Positions 13,574-21,807 of a stretch of 29,021 nucleotides of DNA are shown piece by piece (positions within the stretch are counted from its first letter, which is position 1; the number at the start of each line of letters is the position of its first letter). Below the pieces are notes generated by a model. That model was given only the letters and a program-made list of their open reading frames with translations. It was not told where the DNA came from and did not search any database. Origin of the DNA: SIG575 sp045595725 (GTDB lineage: Bacteria > Bacillota > Clostridia > Oscillospirales > Acutalibacteraceae); contig JAZOAY010000118.1 in assembly GCA_045595725.1 (NCBI GenBank), positions 1-29,021 on the forward strand, written 5' to 3'. The position numbers and the translations under genes were made by a program.

Positions 13574-15223
13574 TTACGGCTGTTCAAAAAGCGGAATGTT
13601 TTCACTTTCATGTTCCCAGAACATGAAGTTATTGTGTTCAACGTAAACACATCTGAAGCCGTAAATTGCAGATGCACTGAAAGCGGGTACATAAAGAAGT
13701 CCTCTTCTTCCTCTTATTACAGGTGCATCAAGCTTTATTTCTTCACCGTTATCTGCAACAGCAATGTCGCTTCCCTCTGTGAAAGTAACTTTCTTTCCGT
13801 AAATACCAAGAGTCATTTTTCCTTCTTTTTTTGCAACATAAGCACCTACACTCTGGAATACTACTGAAAGAGGTGCATACCATACGTCATTGATTTTTTC
13901 AGGGAATGCATCAACTCCGCCGAGACCTGCAAGCATTCCTTTGAATACCATTCTGGGATGTCTTTTAAGATAAACAGGAGGCATTGCAAAAGGCTGAATC
14001 TCATCCTTTTCTTTGTCAATAACAACTCTGTCAATAATATCTTTTTCGATATCATCACCCTCACCGAGGAATGAAGTGATTGTCATTTTTTTGCCGTCAA
14101 CCTCAAAGAGTGCGAATGAAGGACGGTCTTCAATTTCCTGAGGATAGAATGCTGCATGGAAAATACTCTGCTGAGAGTTACATCCCGGAGCACCGCCGCC
14201 TGCATTTGAAAGCATGTAGTGAATTGTACCCTGTGAGGGTTTTGAGAAAATTTCATCATTCTTTATGGGGAATGAACGTGAGAAGTTATGTTCATGACCG
14301 GCTAACATAATGTCGCACATGTCAATGCCTTCTCTCATCCAGGGAAAAGCATCGAAGTTGTGACCCGCAGGATTTGAATAATAAATCGGGAAATGGTATG
14401 TACCGATTTTCCATGTTTTATCACTACCGCCTACATCTTCTTTTATCCATTCGCCTACTTCATCGGGACCGTTGATACCCATAACACATACATGAACGTT
14501 ACCGTAATCAAATGAATAGTTTTCTGTTTTCCAGTTTTCAGGGCCGTTGTAAGGGTAAGCCATTTTGAACTGTGTGTCAAAAAATTCCGCAGGTTCAGCG
14601 TAATATCTGCCTTCACCTGTTTCGTAATCTTTAAAACCTCTGTTGTCGTGGTTACCGAGAGTCATCATAAGAGGTCTGTATTCCATTATGCCTTCCCAGC
14701 CCTTGAGTGCACCGTTCCATTGAACAACATGCTGACCGCAGTCTGTGTTGTCACCGCCCGTGACAATAAATTTTACTTCGGGGTGCTTTTCAAGAATTGC
14801 AAGGAGATACTTCTGGATTTTTGAATAATCTTGTTGGTAGAAGTTACCCTGCTGTTGGTCTGAGATTGCAATGAAAGTAAATTTTTCAAGATTTTCTTCT
14901 TCTGTTGTGAAGAAATATTCCTTACTTCTGTTTTTATCATCGCCGCAGGTATAGAAATATTTTGTACCCGCTTTAAGACCGTCAGCAATTGCAGTATGGA
15001 TATAGCTTTCGTCTCTGTCGCTTGTAAAAACAAGATTTTCCGCATTTTTGACTATGATATTTTCTGTGTTTTCTTCACGGATTTCAATATAACCTGAAGA
15101 AACAGTCATGTCTGTTCTCCATGTAATTGCCATCTGATGACGTGCATCTCCGTTAATGGAAAGCATAATATGGTCAGGCTTTTCCGTTGCAAATCCTGTA
15201 GGTTTTTCGTTAATTTCTGCCAT
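13574..15223 (-). CDS. Purple-acid-phosphatase-like metallophosphoesterase with C-terminal stalk-like domain, no signal peptide
   Basis: A 549-residue protein with three parts. Residues about 15-108 form a fibronectin-III-like domain (MAITWRTDMTV, AGTKYFYTCG) as in purple acid phosphatases. Residues about 115-380 form the calcineurin-type core: Asp122-x-Gln124, GGDN (157-159), GNHD (190-193), His277 and GHEH (309-312). Residues about 405-549 resemble the beta-rich copper amine oxidase N-terminal/stalk domain seen on surface proteins (GLLYVPAFSASAIYGF). The N-terminus is hydrophilic and has no signal peptide, although the domains are usually extracellular; the start is fixed by AAAGGAGA 7 nt upstream and the LCP stop 2 bp before. 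Substrate unknown. Confidence 0.87.
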   Translation of the reverse strand: MAEINEKPTGFATEKPDHIMLSINGDARHQMAITWRTDMTVSSGYIEIREENTENIIVKNAENLVFTSDRDESYIHTAIADGLKAGTKYFYTCGDDKNRSKEYFFTTEEENLEKFTFIAISDQQQGNFYQQDYSKIQKYLLAILEKHPEVKFIVTGGDNTDCGQHVVQWNGALKGWEGIMEYRPLMMTLGNHDNRGFKDYETGEGRYYAEPAEFFDTQFKMAYPYNGPENWKTENYSFDYGNVHVCVMGINGPDEVGEWIKEDVGGSDKTWKIGTYHFPIYYSNPAGHNFDAFPWMREGIDMCDIMLAGHEHNFSRSFPIKNDEIFSKPSQGTIHYMLSNAGGGAPGCNSQQSIFHAAFYPQEIEDRPSFALFEVDGKKMTITSFLGEGDDIEKDIIDRVVIDKEKDEIQPFAMPPVYLKRHPRMVFKGMLAGLGGVDAFPEKINDVWYAPLSVVFQSVGAYVAKKEGKMTLGIYGKKVTFTEGSDIAVADNGEEIKLDAPVIRGRRGLLYVPAFSASAIYGFRCVYVEHNNFMFWEHESENIPLFEQP

Positions 15224-15225
15224 GT

Positions 15226-16479
15226 CTATTCTCCTTTTTCTGTATCAGCTTTTGAATAAATAAAATCTTCAAGCATTTCTGATGTCTTTGATTTATCAAT
15301 TGTCAGAACTGCTGCACCGTTAATTGTGGAACTGTAATAATTGTTATCAAAAGGAACTCTCGACTGAATAATATCGTATCTCATATACATCAGTACTGCA
15401 CCCTCTGCAAGAAGTGAAAGTTCCACAGGATTCATATCCGTTTCAACGTACGACAGAACTGTTTTTCCTGTATCAATCAGATCAAGAGGATTTGATTTTT
15501 TGACCTGAGAGAGAATTGCGGAAATAACTTTTCTCTGACGCTGAGTTCTGTAAAAATCACTGTCAAGGTAACGTATTCTTACATAAACCAATGCTTCCTC
15601 TCCGTTGAGAGTTACATTATCGCCGTATTCAATATTCTGTTTTGAAGTTCTGTTGATATACTCAGCTTCCCTCTGTTCAACTTTGACAGTCACTCCGCCG
15701 AGGCTGTCAATAACATCCTTGAACGCATTGAAATCGACAAGAACGTAGTTATCAACATCTATTCCGAAATTGTATTCTATTGTTTCCGCAACAAGCTGAG
15801 GTCCGCCGTAAACACAGGCCGCATTCATCTTATCTTCTCCGTGACCGGGAATCGTCACATAAGTGTCACGCATGAAAGAAGTCATTTTTATCTGACCGTG
15901 TTTCCTGTCAATTGAAACAAGAATCATTGTATCACTTCTTGATACAGTACCACCTTTTCTGTCATCAACACCGATAAGAAGAATGTTTTTTACCCACGGG
16001 TCACTTTTAAGAGTCATGTCTGTTGTTGAGGATTTGTAACCACGTTCAGGTTTCTTATAATCAGCACTCATGAATACTGTTGTCAGATATCCGGTAGCAC
16101 CGACAAAAACAATTGCAAAAATCATTACAATCGCAACAAGGAATTTGAAAAATCCCCCTCTTTTTTTCTTGGGAACATTAGAATTTTTTCTGCTGCCCCC
16201 TCTTGAATATTCCTGCGGTTGAGGTTGTTTTCTCTTTGAAACAGGAACATCTTTAGGTTGATTTTCAAAATCACTCAGATAATCATTATATGTTCTTCTT
16301 TCATTTACTCTGTTTCTGTCAACGTAAACGTCATTCTGTTTTCTTGCGGGAGCCTGTCCGTTCTGACGTCGCACAAGTTCCTCATATTTGTACGGGTTAT
16401 CCTGACGTCCCGCAGGTTGTGTACCTTTTCTTTTGGATACGGGTATGTCGGAATTTCTCTTTCCGTTGTTCTGTGCCAA
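15226..16479 (-). CDS. LytR-CpsA-Psr (LCP) family glycopolymer transferase
   Basis: Membrane protein (417 residues) of the family that attaches anionic glycopolymers to peptidoglycan from undecaprenyl-linked precursors. Residues 1-108 are a basic, Gln/Arg/Pro-rich cytoplasmic tail that contains DIPVSKRK (11-18) and DVPVSKRK (77-84). Residues about 110-133 form the single membrane segment. The LCP domain follows outside: ILLIGVDDR (166-174), RSDTMI (181-186) and SFMRDTYV (201-208), with the Arg and Asp residues that bind pyrophosphate. The start is TTG, with AGGAG at 10-nt spacing and a TGA three codons upstream in frame. Only 2 bp separate it from the phosphatase gene, so they are co-transcribed; the dTDP-rhamnose genes nearby could supply glycopolymer precursors. 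Confidence 0.93.
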   Translation of the reverse strand: MAQNNGKRNSDIPVSKRKGTQPAGRQDNPYKYEELVRRQNGQAPARKQNDVYVDRNRVNERRTYNDYLSDFENQPKDVPVSKRKQPQPQEYSRGGSRKNSNVPKKKRGGFFKFLVAIVMIFAIVFVGATGYLTTVFMSADYKKPERGYKSSTTDMTLKSDPWVKNILLIGVDDRKGGTVSRSDTMILVSIDRKHGQIKMTSFMRDTYVTIPGHGEDKMNAACVYGGPQLVAETIEYNFGIDVDNYVLVDFNAFKDVIDSLGGVTVKVEQREAEYINRTSKQNIEYGDNVTLNGEEALVYVRIRYLDSDFYRTQRQRKVISAILSQVKKSNPLDLIDTGKTVLSYVETDMNPVELSLLAEGAVLMYMRYDIIQSRVPFDNNYYSSTINGAAVLTIDKSKTSEMLEDFIYSKADTEKGE

Positions 16480-16501
16480 AAAGCATCATCTCCTGCTTGA
16501 T

Positions 16502-16530
16502 ATTTTACACTAAAGCTTAAGAATATGCAA
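16502..16530 (-). promoter_or_regulatory. Promoter of the LCP operon
   Basis: On the minus strand, TTGCAT (16530-16525) and TAAAAT (16507-16502) with a 17-bp spacer, about 22 bp upstream of the TTG start. It is divergent from the rnpB promoter. Confidence 0.65.
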
Positions 16531-16546
16531 TAATTAATTTATTTAG

Positions 16547-16575
16547 TTGACAAATAAATTGATTTGTTTTAAAAT
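16547..16575 (+). promoter_or_regulatory. Promoter of rnpB
   Basis: TTGACA (16547-16552), 17-bp spacer, TAAAAT (16570-16575). The expected start is within a few bases of the first paired base of RNase P RNA, as required for an unprocessed 5' end. Confidence 0.85.
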
Positions 16576-16580
16576 TTAGT

Positions 16581-16914
16581 GGAGAAGGTTGGGCAATTGC
16601 GGCTGATTTTTTCAGACGAGGAAAGTCCGAGCCCCACAGAGCAGGATAACGGCTAACGGCCGCCGAGGGTGACCTTAGGGAAAGTGCATAGAAATATACC
16701 GCCGTGATTTTCACGGTAAGGGTGAGATGGTGCGGTAAGAGCGCACCGGTGTACAGGAGACTGTACAGCCAAGTAAACCCTATCCGGAGCAACACCGACT
16801 GAGGAGACGCATTTGCTCGATGTATTCCTCGAAAGGTGGCTTGAGCGCTGCGGCAACGCAGAGCCTAGACAGATAATTGCCTTAAACGACAGAACTCGGC
16901 TTACAGACCTTCTC
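16581..16914 (+). ncRNA. rnpB: RNase P RNA (class A)
   Basis: Catalytic RNA that removes 5' leaders from tRNA precursors. Helix P1 is visible as GAGAAGGT (16582-16589) paired with ACCTTCTC (16907-16914). Conserved blocks in order are GAGGAAAGTCCGAGC, CACAGAGCAG, a GGCTAACGGCC hairpin, GGGTGACCTTAGGGAAAGTG, ATACCGCC, GGTAAGGGTGA, the GTGCGGTAAGAGCGCACC hairpin, CCAAGTAAACCC, GGCTTGAGC, AGAGCCTAGACAGATAATTGCC and ACAGAACTCGGCTTA. The length of about 334 nt is normal. ORFs overlapping it are spurious. Flanked by the divergent LCP gene and, downstream, a terminator and a Dabb gene. Confidence 0.97.
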
Positions 16915-16928
16915 ATTTTTTGAATAAA

Positions 16929-16956
16929 ACGGCTGTCAGCGGACAGCCTTATTTTA
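16929..16956 (+). terminator. Terminator of rnpB
   Basis: Stem GGCTGTC (16931-16937) / GACAGCC (16942-16948) with a 4-nt loop, flanked by AA and TT that can extend it, followed by TTATTTTATA. It lies about 15 nt after P1, which is itself followed by a T-run. Read-through may supply the Dabb gene, for which no clear promoter is seen. Confidence 0.7.
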
Positions 16957-16979
16957 TATAAGGAAAAGGAGTGATTATT

Positions 16980-17273
16980 ATGGTAAAACACATGATTATC
17001 TGGAAACTTAAAGAAGGCATTGATAAGAATGCAGTTTCCGCTGACATCAAATCATCTCTTGAAGGTCTTGTAGGAAAAATTGAAGGTTTAACAGAAATGC
17101 ACATTCTGACTGAAAAACTACCCTCCTCTTCAGGTGACATTATGATGGACTCAACTTTTGAAAGCGTTGAAGCTTTGCAGAAATATCAGAAACATCCTCT
17201 TCATGTTGAAATTGCAAACGGTAAAGTCAGACCAAATGTTGACACACGACTTTCATTTGATTACGAAGTATAA
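16980..17273 (+). CDS. Dabb (stress-responsive A/B barrel) domain protein
   Basis: A 97-residue cytoplasmic protein of the Dabb family, small dimeric alpha-beta barrels with no uniform activity. The family pattern is clear: N-terminal MVKHMIIWKLKEG strand, a helix (SADIKSSLEGLVGKI), GLTEMHI strand, DSTFESVEALQKYQKHPLH and a closing VDTRLSFDYEV strand. The ATG at 16980 is preferred over the in-frame GTG at 16971, which overlaps the SD AAAGGAG. It follows rnpB directly. The specific role is unknown. Confidence 0.88.
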   Translation: MVKHMIIWKLKEGIDKNAVSADIKSSLEGLVGKIEGLTEMHILTEKLPSSSGDIMMDSTFESVEALQKYQKHPLHVEIANGKVRPNVDTRLSFDYEV

Positions 17274-17282
17274 CTAACAGAA

Positions 17283-17326
17283 AACACCCGTCAGGTTTCC
17301 GAAAAAATCTGACGGGTGTTGAATTT
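17283..17326. terminator. Bidirectional terminator between Dabb and MFS genes
   Basis: Perfect 12-bp stem AACACCCGTCAG (17283-17294) / CTGACGGGTGTT (17309-17320), 14-nt loop, then GAATTTTGTT on the plus strand; an AAAA run on the left gives U residues to the minus-strand transcript ending the transporter gene. Confidence 0.82.
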
Positions 17327-17334
17327 TGTTAAGT

Positions 17335-18555
17335 TTATATTTTCCTTTTCCTCGTAACAACAGCAGAAACTGCACACACAGTAAAAGCCACAACTGTAAA
17401 TATGAGTATACAGATAAACACATCGTTCCAACCTTTTGTGTCTGCGATTTTACCGAGCAAGGAAGTTGCAAGCGTACTGCCCACGTAACAGAAAGTGTTC
17501 AGAAGTCCTGCTGAAAGACCTGAGTCAATTTTGTCCCTTGAATAAAGTGGTACAACGCTCGTAATTACATTGTTTATTGCTGACATCAGACATGCAATAC
17601 CACCGAATAAAGCGAGGGTCAAGGGGACTGATTTCAGGTTTATTGTGAGAATAATAAGCCCTGCAAGTATCATTGAGCCGAAGTAGAAAATTCCGTTCAG
17701 GACATTTTCATCCTTCTGTTTCTTATGTAAAGCTTTTACAAGGGATGCCCCGAAAATTGAAACTATAGGCAGGAGCAGCGTAACGATAATTGAAAGCGAA
17801 GCCGGTACTCCGAATTCTTCTTTGAGGATTGAAGGAACCCATGTAGTGACACCGTCCTTTATAAATCCGTTTGTAACGGCAGAAACAAGTATAACAATAA
17901 TACTTGTAACCAGAACAGGTGTAAGAGAAAGTTTCTGCTGATTTTTCTTTTCTTCTGCAGAAATTTCATTCTTTGTTTTCTGGATACTGCTCATTCCTGC
18001 AAACCACACTACTGCAATTATACCTACAACTGCAGATGATACATAGAAAATTGCAGTCCATTCCATTTCAAGGTGAGAGAAAAGTGCCGCAAGACCGTAG
18101 GCAGTAAATGTACCTGAAGCCACAGTCGTACTCATTACCATAACTGCTTTTGAAAGTTTGTTGTCTGCAAGGTTATCAGAGAGAGTTTTTATGAGAGATG
18201 ACCATAGAATTGACTGAAAAACACCGTTAAGAAACCAGAGATATTTCATCATGTCAATTCCCTGACAAAATGTCATTGCGAAATTGATAACACACGACGC
18301 AACAAGGGCAATTGTAACGGAAATTTTTGTATTATATTTTTTTGAAAGAAGCCCGTTTACAAGTTGACCTGCACCGTAGGCGAAAAAGAAAAATGAACTT
18401 ACCGTACCGGCGGCTTCTTTTGTTGTGCCGAGCTGAGAGAGAATCTCAACCATTGATGCATTGTAATTAAGTCTTGCTATGTATGCCGACGTATATGCTG
18501 CCCAGCAGAGAAAAATAAGGAAATTGGATTTCTTACTGCTTAATAAATTTGTCAT
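17335..18555 (-). CDS. Major facilitator superfamily transporter (organophosphate/phosphate antiporter-like)
   Basis: Integral membrane transporter of 406 residues with about 12 hydrophobic segments in two halves, separated by a charged loop (SIQKTKNEISAEEKKNQQK, about 199-217). The N-terminal YIARLNYNASM, FFFFAYGAGQLVNG and FLNGVFQSILWSSL stretches resemble the organophosphate antiporter (GlpT/UhpT-like) group, but the substrate cannot be fixed. ATG start with a weak AAGAAAG site. It is upstream of a terminator and preceded by its own promoter, so it is transcribed separately from the GH125 gene next to it, although the two may work in one sugar pathway. Confidence 0.85.
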   Translation of the reverse strand: MTNLLSSKKSNFLIFLCWAAYTSAYIARLNYNASMVEILSQLGTTKEAAGTVSSFFFFAYGAGQLVNGLLSKKYNTKISVTIALVASCVINFAMTFCQGIDMMKYLWFLNGVFQSILWSSLIKTLSDNLADNKLSKAVMVMSTTVASGTFTAYGLAALFSHLEMEWTAIFYVSSAVVGIIAVVWFAGMSSIQKTKNEISAEEKKNQQKLSLTPVLVTSIIVILVSAVTNGFIKDGVTTWVPSILKEEFGVPASLSIIVTLLLPIVSIFGASLVKALHKKQKDENVLNGIFYFGSMILAGLIILTINLKSVPLTLALFGGIACLMSAINNVITSVVPLYSRDKIDSGLSAGLLNTFCYVGSTLATSLLGKIADTKGWNDVFICILIFTVVAFTVCAVSAVVTRKRKI

Positions 18556-18586
18556 TTTATCATTTCTTTCTTATAGTATCCGTAGA

Positions 18587-18615
18587 ATTATACCACTTAA
18601 ACTCGAAATATTCAA
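18587..18615 (-). promoter_or_regulatory. Promoter of the MFS transporter gene
   Basis: On the minus strand, TTGAAT (18615-18610) and TATAAT (18592-18587) with a 17-bp spacer, 31 bp upstream of the ATG, and downstream of the GH125 terminator. Confidence 0.78.
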
Positions 18616-18654
18616 CCGAATCTGCTAAATTATGATTTAATACGAATTTTTTTG

Positions 18655-18689
18655 TAAAAATCCCCGCAAGCCTCATAAAACTTGCGGGG
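18655..18689 (-). terminator. Terminator of the rfbB-DUF1015-lepA-GH125 operon
   Basis: Stem CCCCGCAAG (18662-18670) / CTTGCGGGG (18681-18689), 10-nt loop. Read on the minus strand it is followed by ATTTTTAC, a T-tract. It lies 9 bp after the GH125 stop codon. Confidence 0.85.
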
Positions 18690-18697
18690 TTAAACTT

Positions 18698-19966
18698 TTA
18701 AATATCAAGGCTTTCGAGCATCTGAGCAAACAATGTATTTGCCCAGGCAAACCATGTTCTTGAAAAAATCGCGGGATCATCTACATTGAAAGATTCATGC
18801 ATGAAATTTGTTCCTGCATGAGTAATACTCAGCATTCTGAGGCACTCCATAATTTCTTCTTTGTCACTTGATGTGAGTATCTGCATTGTAAGTGCAATGT
18901 GCCAGATGCTGTTTTTCGGGGTATGAGGACTGCCCACACCCTTGGCAACTTTTCCTTCAAAATAATATGGATTATCTTTTGAAAGAATAAACCTTCTTGT
19001 GTTCTGATAAATCTCATCATCCTTTTCACAGTAACCGAGGTAAGGTGCTGCCATAAGGCTTGGTGAGTTTGCATCATCCATTAGGTTATAATTGCCGAAA
19101 CCATCCGTTTCATAGGCATAAATTCTGCCGTATTTGGGATGAAGATATGTGCCGTAATGCTTAATCCCGTCGTCAATTTCAGCACTGAGTTTTCTGCATT
19201 TATCCGCAAGAATTTTATTTTCAAAACCGATTTCTGCCATTTCAGCAGCATATTTCATTGCAACGACCGCCATCATGTTTGAAGGAATGAGGTAATTGAA
19301 AATACAACTGTCATCTGAGGGTCTGAAGCCTGACCATGTCATTCCCGTGAAATTAACAGGTCTTCCGTAGCCACCAAAAGGAAGAGTATCAGAAGGACGA
19401 GCACCTACTCTGTCAAAGAAATATGTTGAATTATCTCCGTGATGCTGTTCTTTTATAAAGTGGTCGACAATTGTTTCCAGCATACGCTCAAATTCTTCTG
19501 TAAAAAATTCTTTGTCTCCTGTTGACTTGAAAAATTCATAGGAGAGATAAATTGGTGCACAAAGTGAGTCAACTTCATATTTTCTTTCCCAGATAAGCTC
19601 ATGCTCAAAGTCAGTATTGTCGTGCCAACCGTCTTTTGTGGGATTTGCATTGAATGCGTTTGAATATGGGTCAAGGTTTACATAGTAAGCATGCTTCGCA
19701 ATAACACCTTTTAAAATCTTCTTAAGATCTTCATCTTCGGAAGCATATTTGATGTAAGGTTTTAACTGTGCAGCACTGTCACGAAGCCACATTGCAGGAA
19801 TATCACCTGTGATTACAAAATAACCGCCGTCAGGAAGTTCCTCTGTTGTGGTTTCGATTGTGTTAAGAAAACATTGTTTTGCAAGAGGTGCAAGAGCGGG
19901 AAAAACTCTTTCCATCTTCTTTTCAAGTTCCTCTGCTTTTTTCAAAAGTATTTCTGGAGTTTTCAT
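18698..19966 (-). CDS. Glycoside hydrolase family 125 exo-alpha-1,6-mannosidase
   Basis: A 422-residue enzyme of family GH125 (former DUF1237), which removes terminal alpha-1,6-mannose, for example from N-glycan or fungal mannan fragments. The hallmark GDIPAMWLRDSAAQLKPY is at residues 54-71. The family blocks LDPYSNAFN, WERKYEVDSLC, TWSGFRPSDDSC and, near the C-terminus, FMHESFNVDDP are present; the Asp in RPSDD and Glu in MHES fit the acid and base positions of characterised members. There is no signal peptide, so it acts in the cytoplasm on imported oligosaccharides. It lies 11 bp after the lepA stop with AGAGGA before the ATG, making it the last gene of the operon. A transporter follows behind its own promoter. 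Confidence 0.92.
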   Translation of the reverse strand: MKTPEILLKKAEELEKKMERVFPALAPLAKQCFLNTIETTTEELPDGGYFVITGDIPAMWLRDSAAQLKPYIKYASEDEDLKKILKGVIAKHAYYVNLDPYSNAFNANPTKDGWHDNTDFEHELIWERKYEVDSLCAPIYLSYEFFKSTGDKEFFTEEFERMLETIVDHFIKEQHHGDNSTYFFDRVGARPSDTLPFGGYGRPVNFTGMTWSGFRPSDDSCIFNYLIPSNMMAVVAMKYAAEMAEIGFENKILADKCRKLSAEIDDGIKHYGTYLHPKYGRIYAYETDGFGNYNLMDDANSPSLMAAPYLGYCEKDDEIYQNTRRFILSKDNPYYFEGKVAKGVGSPHTPKNSIWHIALTMQILTSSDKEEIMECLRMLSITHAGTNFMHESFNVDDPAIFSRTWFAWANTLFAQMLESLDI

Positions 19967-19977
19967 AATAAATCCTC

Positions 19978-21780
19978 TTATTCATCAAGTTTAAGAACTG
20001 CCATAAATGCTTCCTGAGGCACTTCAACAGTACCGAAGTGACGCATACGTTTTTTGCCTTCCTTCTGCTTTTCAAGAAGTTTCTTTTTACGTGTAATGTC
20101 ACCGCCGTAGCATTTAGCAAGAACGTCTTTTCTCATTGCTTTGATAGTTTCTCTCGCGATAACTTTACCGCCCACACAAAGCTGAACGGGAATTTCAAAC
20201 ATCTGACGAGGAATGTTATCTTTGAGTTTTTCTGCAATTTTTCTTGCTTTTGAATATGCTTTTTCAGAGTGGATAATAAAGGAAAGTGCATCCACGATGT
20301 CTCCGTTGAGAAGAACATCAAGTTTTACAAGTTTTGACTCATAATAGCCCTTTATCTCATAGTCGAAAGAAGCATAACCTTTTGTTCTTGATTTAAGGCA
20401 ATCAAAGAAGTCATAAATTATTTCGTTAAGAGGCAATTCGTAATGAATGTCCACACGGTCAGATGTGATGTAAGTCATGTCTTTGAAAACACCGCGTCTG
20501 TCCTGACAAAGGTCCATAATTGCGCCCACATATTCGCTCGGTGAATAAATGTGAGCATTTGTGATAGGCTCTTCGCAATGGTCAATGTATGCGGGATCAG
20601 GATAATGTGTTGGATTGTCAATTTCAACCACTGAACCGTCCGACAGATATATTTTATAAACAACACTCGGAATTGTTGTTACAAGGTCAAGGTCATATTC
20701 ACGTTCAAGCCTTTCCTGAATAATTTCAAGATGAAGAAGACCTAAGAAACCGCATCTGAAACCAAAGCCGAGTGCGCCCGATGTTTCAGGCTCGTAAGAA
20801 AGTGCAGCATCGTTTAACTGAAGTTTTTCAAGTGCATCACGAAGAGCTTCATAATCTGCACCGTCAGCGGGGTAAACACCGCAGAAAACCATAGGCTGTA
20901 CCTGTCTGTAACCGGGAAGAGGTTCTGTGGCAGGTCTTGTAGCAAGAGTTACCGTATCACCAACGCGCGCATCACTTACAGTTTTGATAGAAGCGGTGAT
21001 GTAACCAACTTCACCTGATGTCAGTTCTTTTGCACTTTCCATCTGCTGCGCCCTCATGTAACCTACATCAACAACGGTAAATTCAGCACCTGTTGCCATC
21101 ATGCGCATTGTATCGCCCGCTTTGATTTTACCATCAACAATTCTCACATAAACGATAACACCTCTGTAACTGTCGTAAACAGAGTCAAAAATAAGCGCAC
21201 GTAAAGGTTTATCATCATTATCCTCGGGAGCAGGAACATCTGCAACGATTCTTTCAAGAACCTGTTCAACGTTTTCACCTGTCTTTGCACTGACTCTGGG
21301 AGCATTTTCGCAGTCAAGACCGATAATATCTTCAATTTCTGCAGAAACTCTGTCAGGGTCAGCAGAAGGAAGGTCAATTTTGTTGATAACAGGAACAAGT
21401 TCAAGATTGTGGTCAAGAGCAAGATAAGTATTAGCAAGTGTCTGTGCCTCAATGCCCTGAGAAGCATCCGTTACAAGTATTGCTCCTTCACATGCAGCAA
21501 GTGAACGTGAAACCTCGTAGTTGAAGTCCACATGACCGGGAGTGTCAATAAGGTTAAGAACATACTCCTGACCGTCCTGCGCTTTGTAATTAAGCTTTAC
21601 TGCATGGGCTTTGATTGTAATGCCACGTTCCTTTTCAAGGTCCATGTCATCGAGAATCTGCTCCGTCATCTCTCTTTTTGAAACAGAATCCGTAATTTCA
21701 AGAAGTCTGTCCGCAAGGGTTGACTTGCCGTGGTCAATATGTGCAATGATTGAAAAATTTCTTATATTTTCTTTTTTCAA
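19978..21780 (-). CDS. lepA: Elongation factor 4 (ribosome back-translocase LepA)
   Basis: GTPase that binds the ribosome and acts on mistranslocated complexes. The TTG at 21780 is preferred over a GTG at 21789: AGGTGA is then properly spaced and the protein is 600 residues, the family's usual size. G-domain motifs: AHIDHGKST (G1), KERGITI (G2), DTPGHVDF (G3), NKID (G4) and SAKTG (G5). EF-G-like domains follow, and the characteristic C-terminal domain is present with RQMFEIPVQL, KAMRKDVLAKCYGGDITRKK and KRMRHFGTVEVPQEAF. It lies 27 bp after the DUF1015 stop and 11 bp before GH125, an unusual neighbourhood for this housekeeping gene. Confidence 0.98.
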   Translation of the reverse strand: MKKENIRNFSIIAHIDHGKSTLADRLLEITDSVSKREMTEQILDDMDLEKERGITIKAHAVKLNYKAQDGQEYVLNLIDTPGHVDFNYEVSRSLAACEGAILVTDASQGIEAQTLANTYLALDHNLELVPVINKIDLPSADPDRVSAEIEDIIGLDCENAPRVSAKTGENVEQVLERIVADVPAPEDNDDKPLRALIFDSVYDSYRGVIVYVRIVDGKIKAGDTMRMMATGAEFTVVDVGYMRAQQMESAKELTSGEVGYITASIKTVSDARVGDTVTLATRPATEPLPGYRQVQPMVFCGVYPADGADYEALRDALEKLQLNDAALSYEPETSGALGFGFRCGFLGLLHLEIIQERLEREYDLDLVTTIPSVVYKIYLSDGSVVEIDNPTHYPDPAYIDHCEEPITNAHIYSPSEYVGAIMDLCQDRRGVFKDMTYITSDRVDIHYELPLNEIIYDFFDCLKSRTKGYASFDYEIKGYYESKLVKLDVLLNGDIVDALSFIIHSEKAYSKARKIAEKLKDNIPRQMFEIPVQLCVGGKVIARETIKAMRKDVLAKCYGGDITRKKKLLEKQKEGKKRMRHFGTVEVPQEAFMAVLKLDE

Positions 21781-21807
21781 AATTATCACCTGAAATATAT
21801 TTTTACT

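Noticed and set aside
16517..16991. Minus-strand ORFs of 92 and 112 codons over the rnpB region
   Set aside because: They lie opposite RNase P RNA, which is identified by its conserved core, and have no supporting ribosome site.
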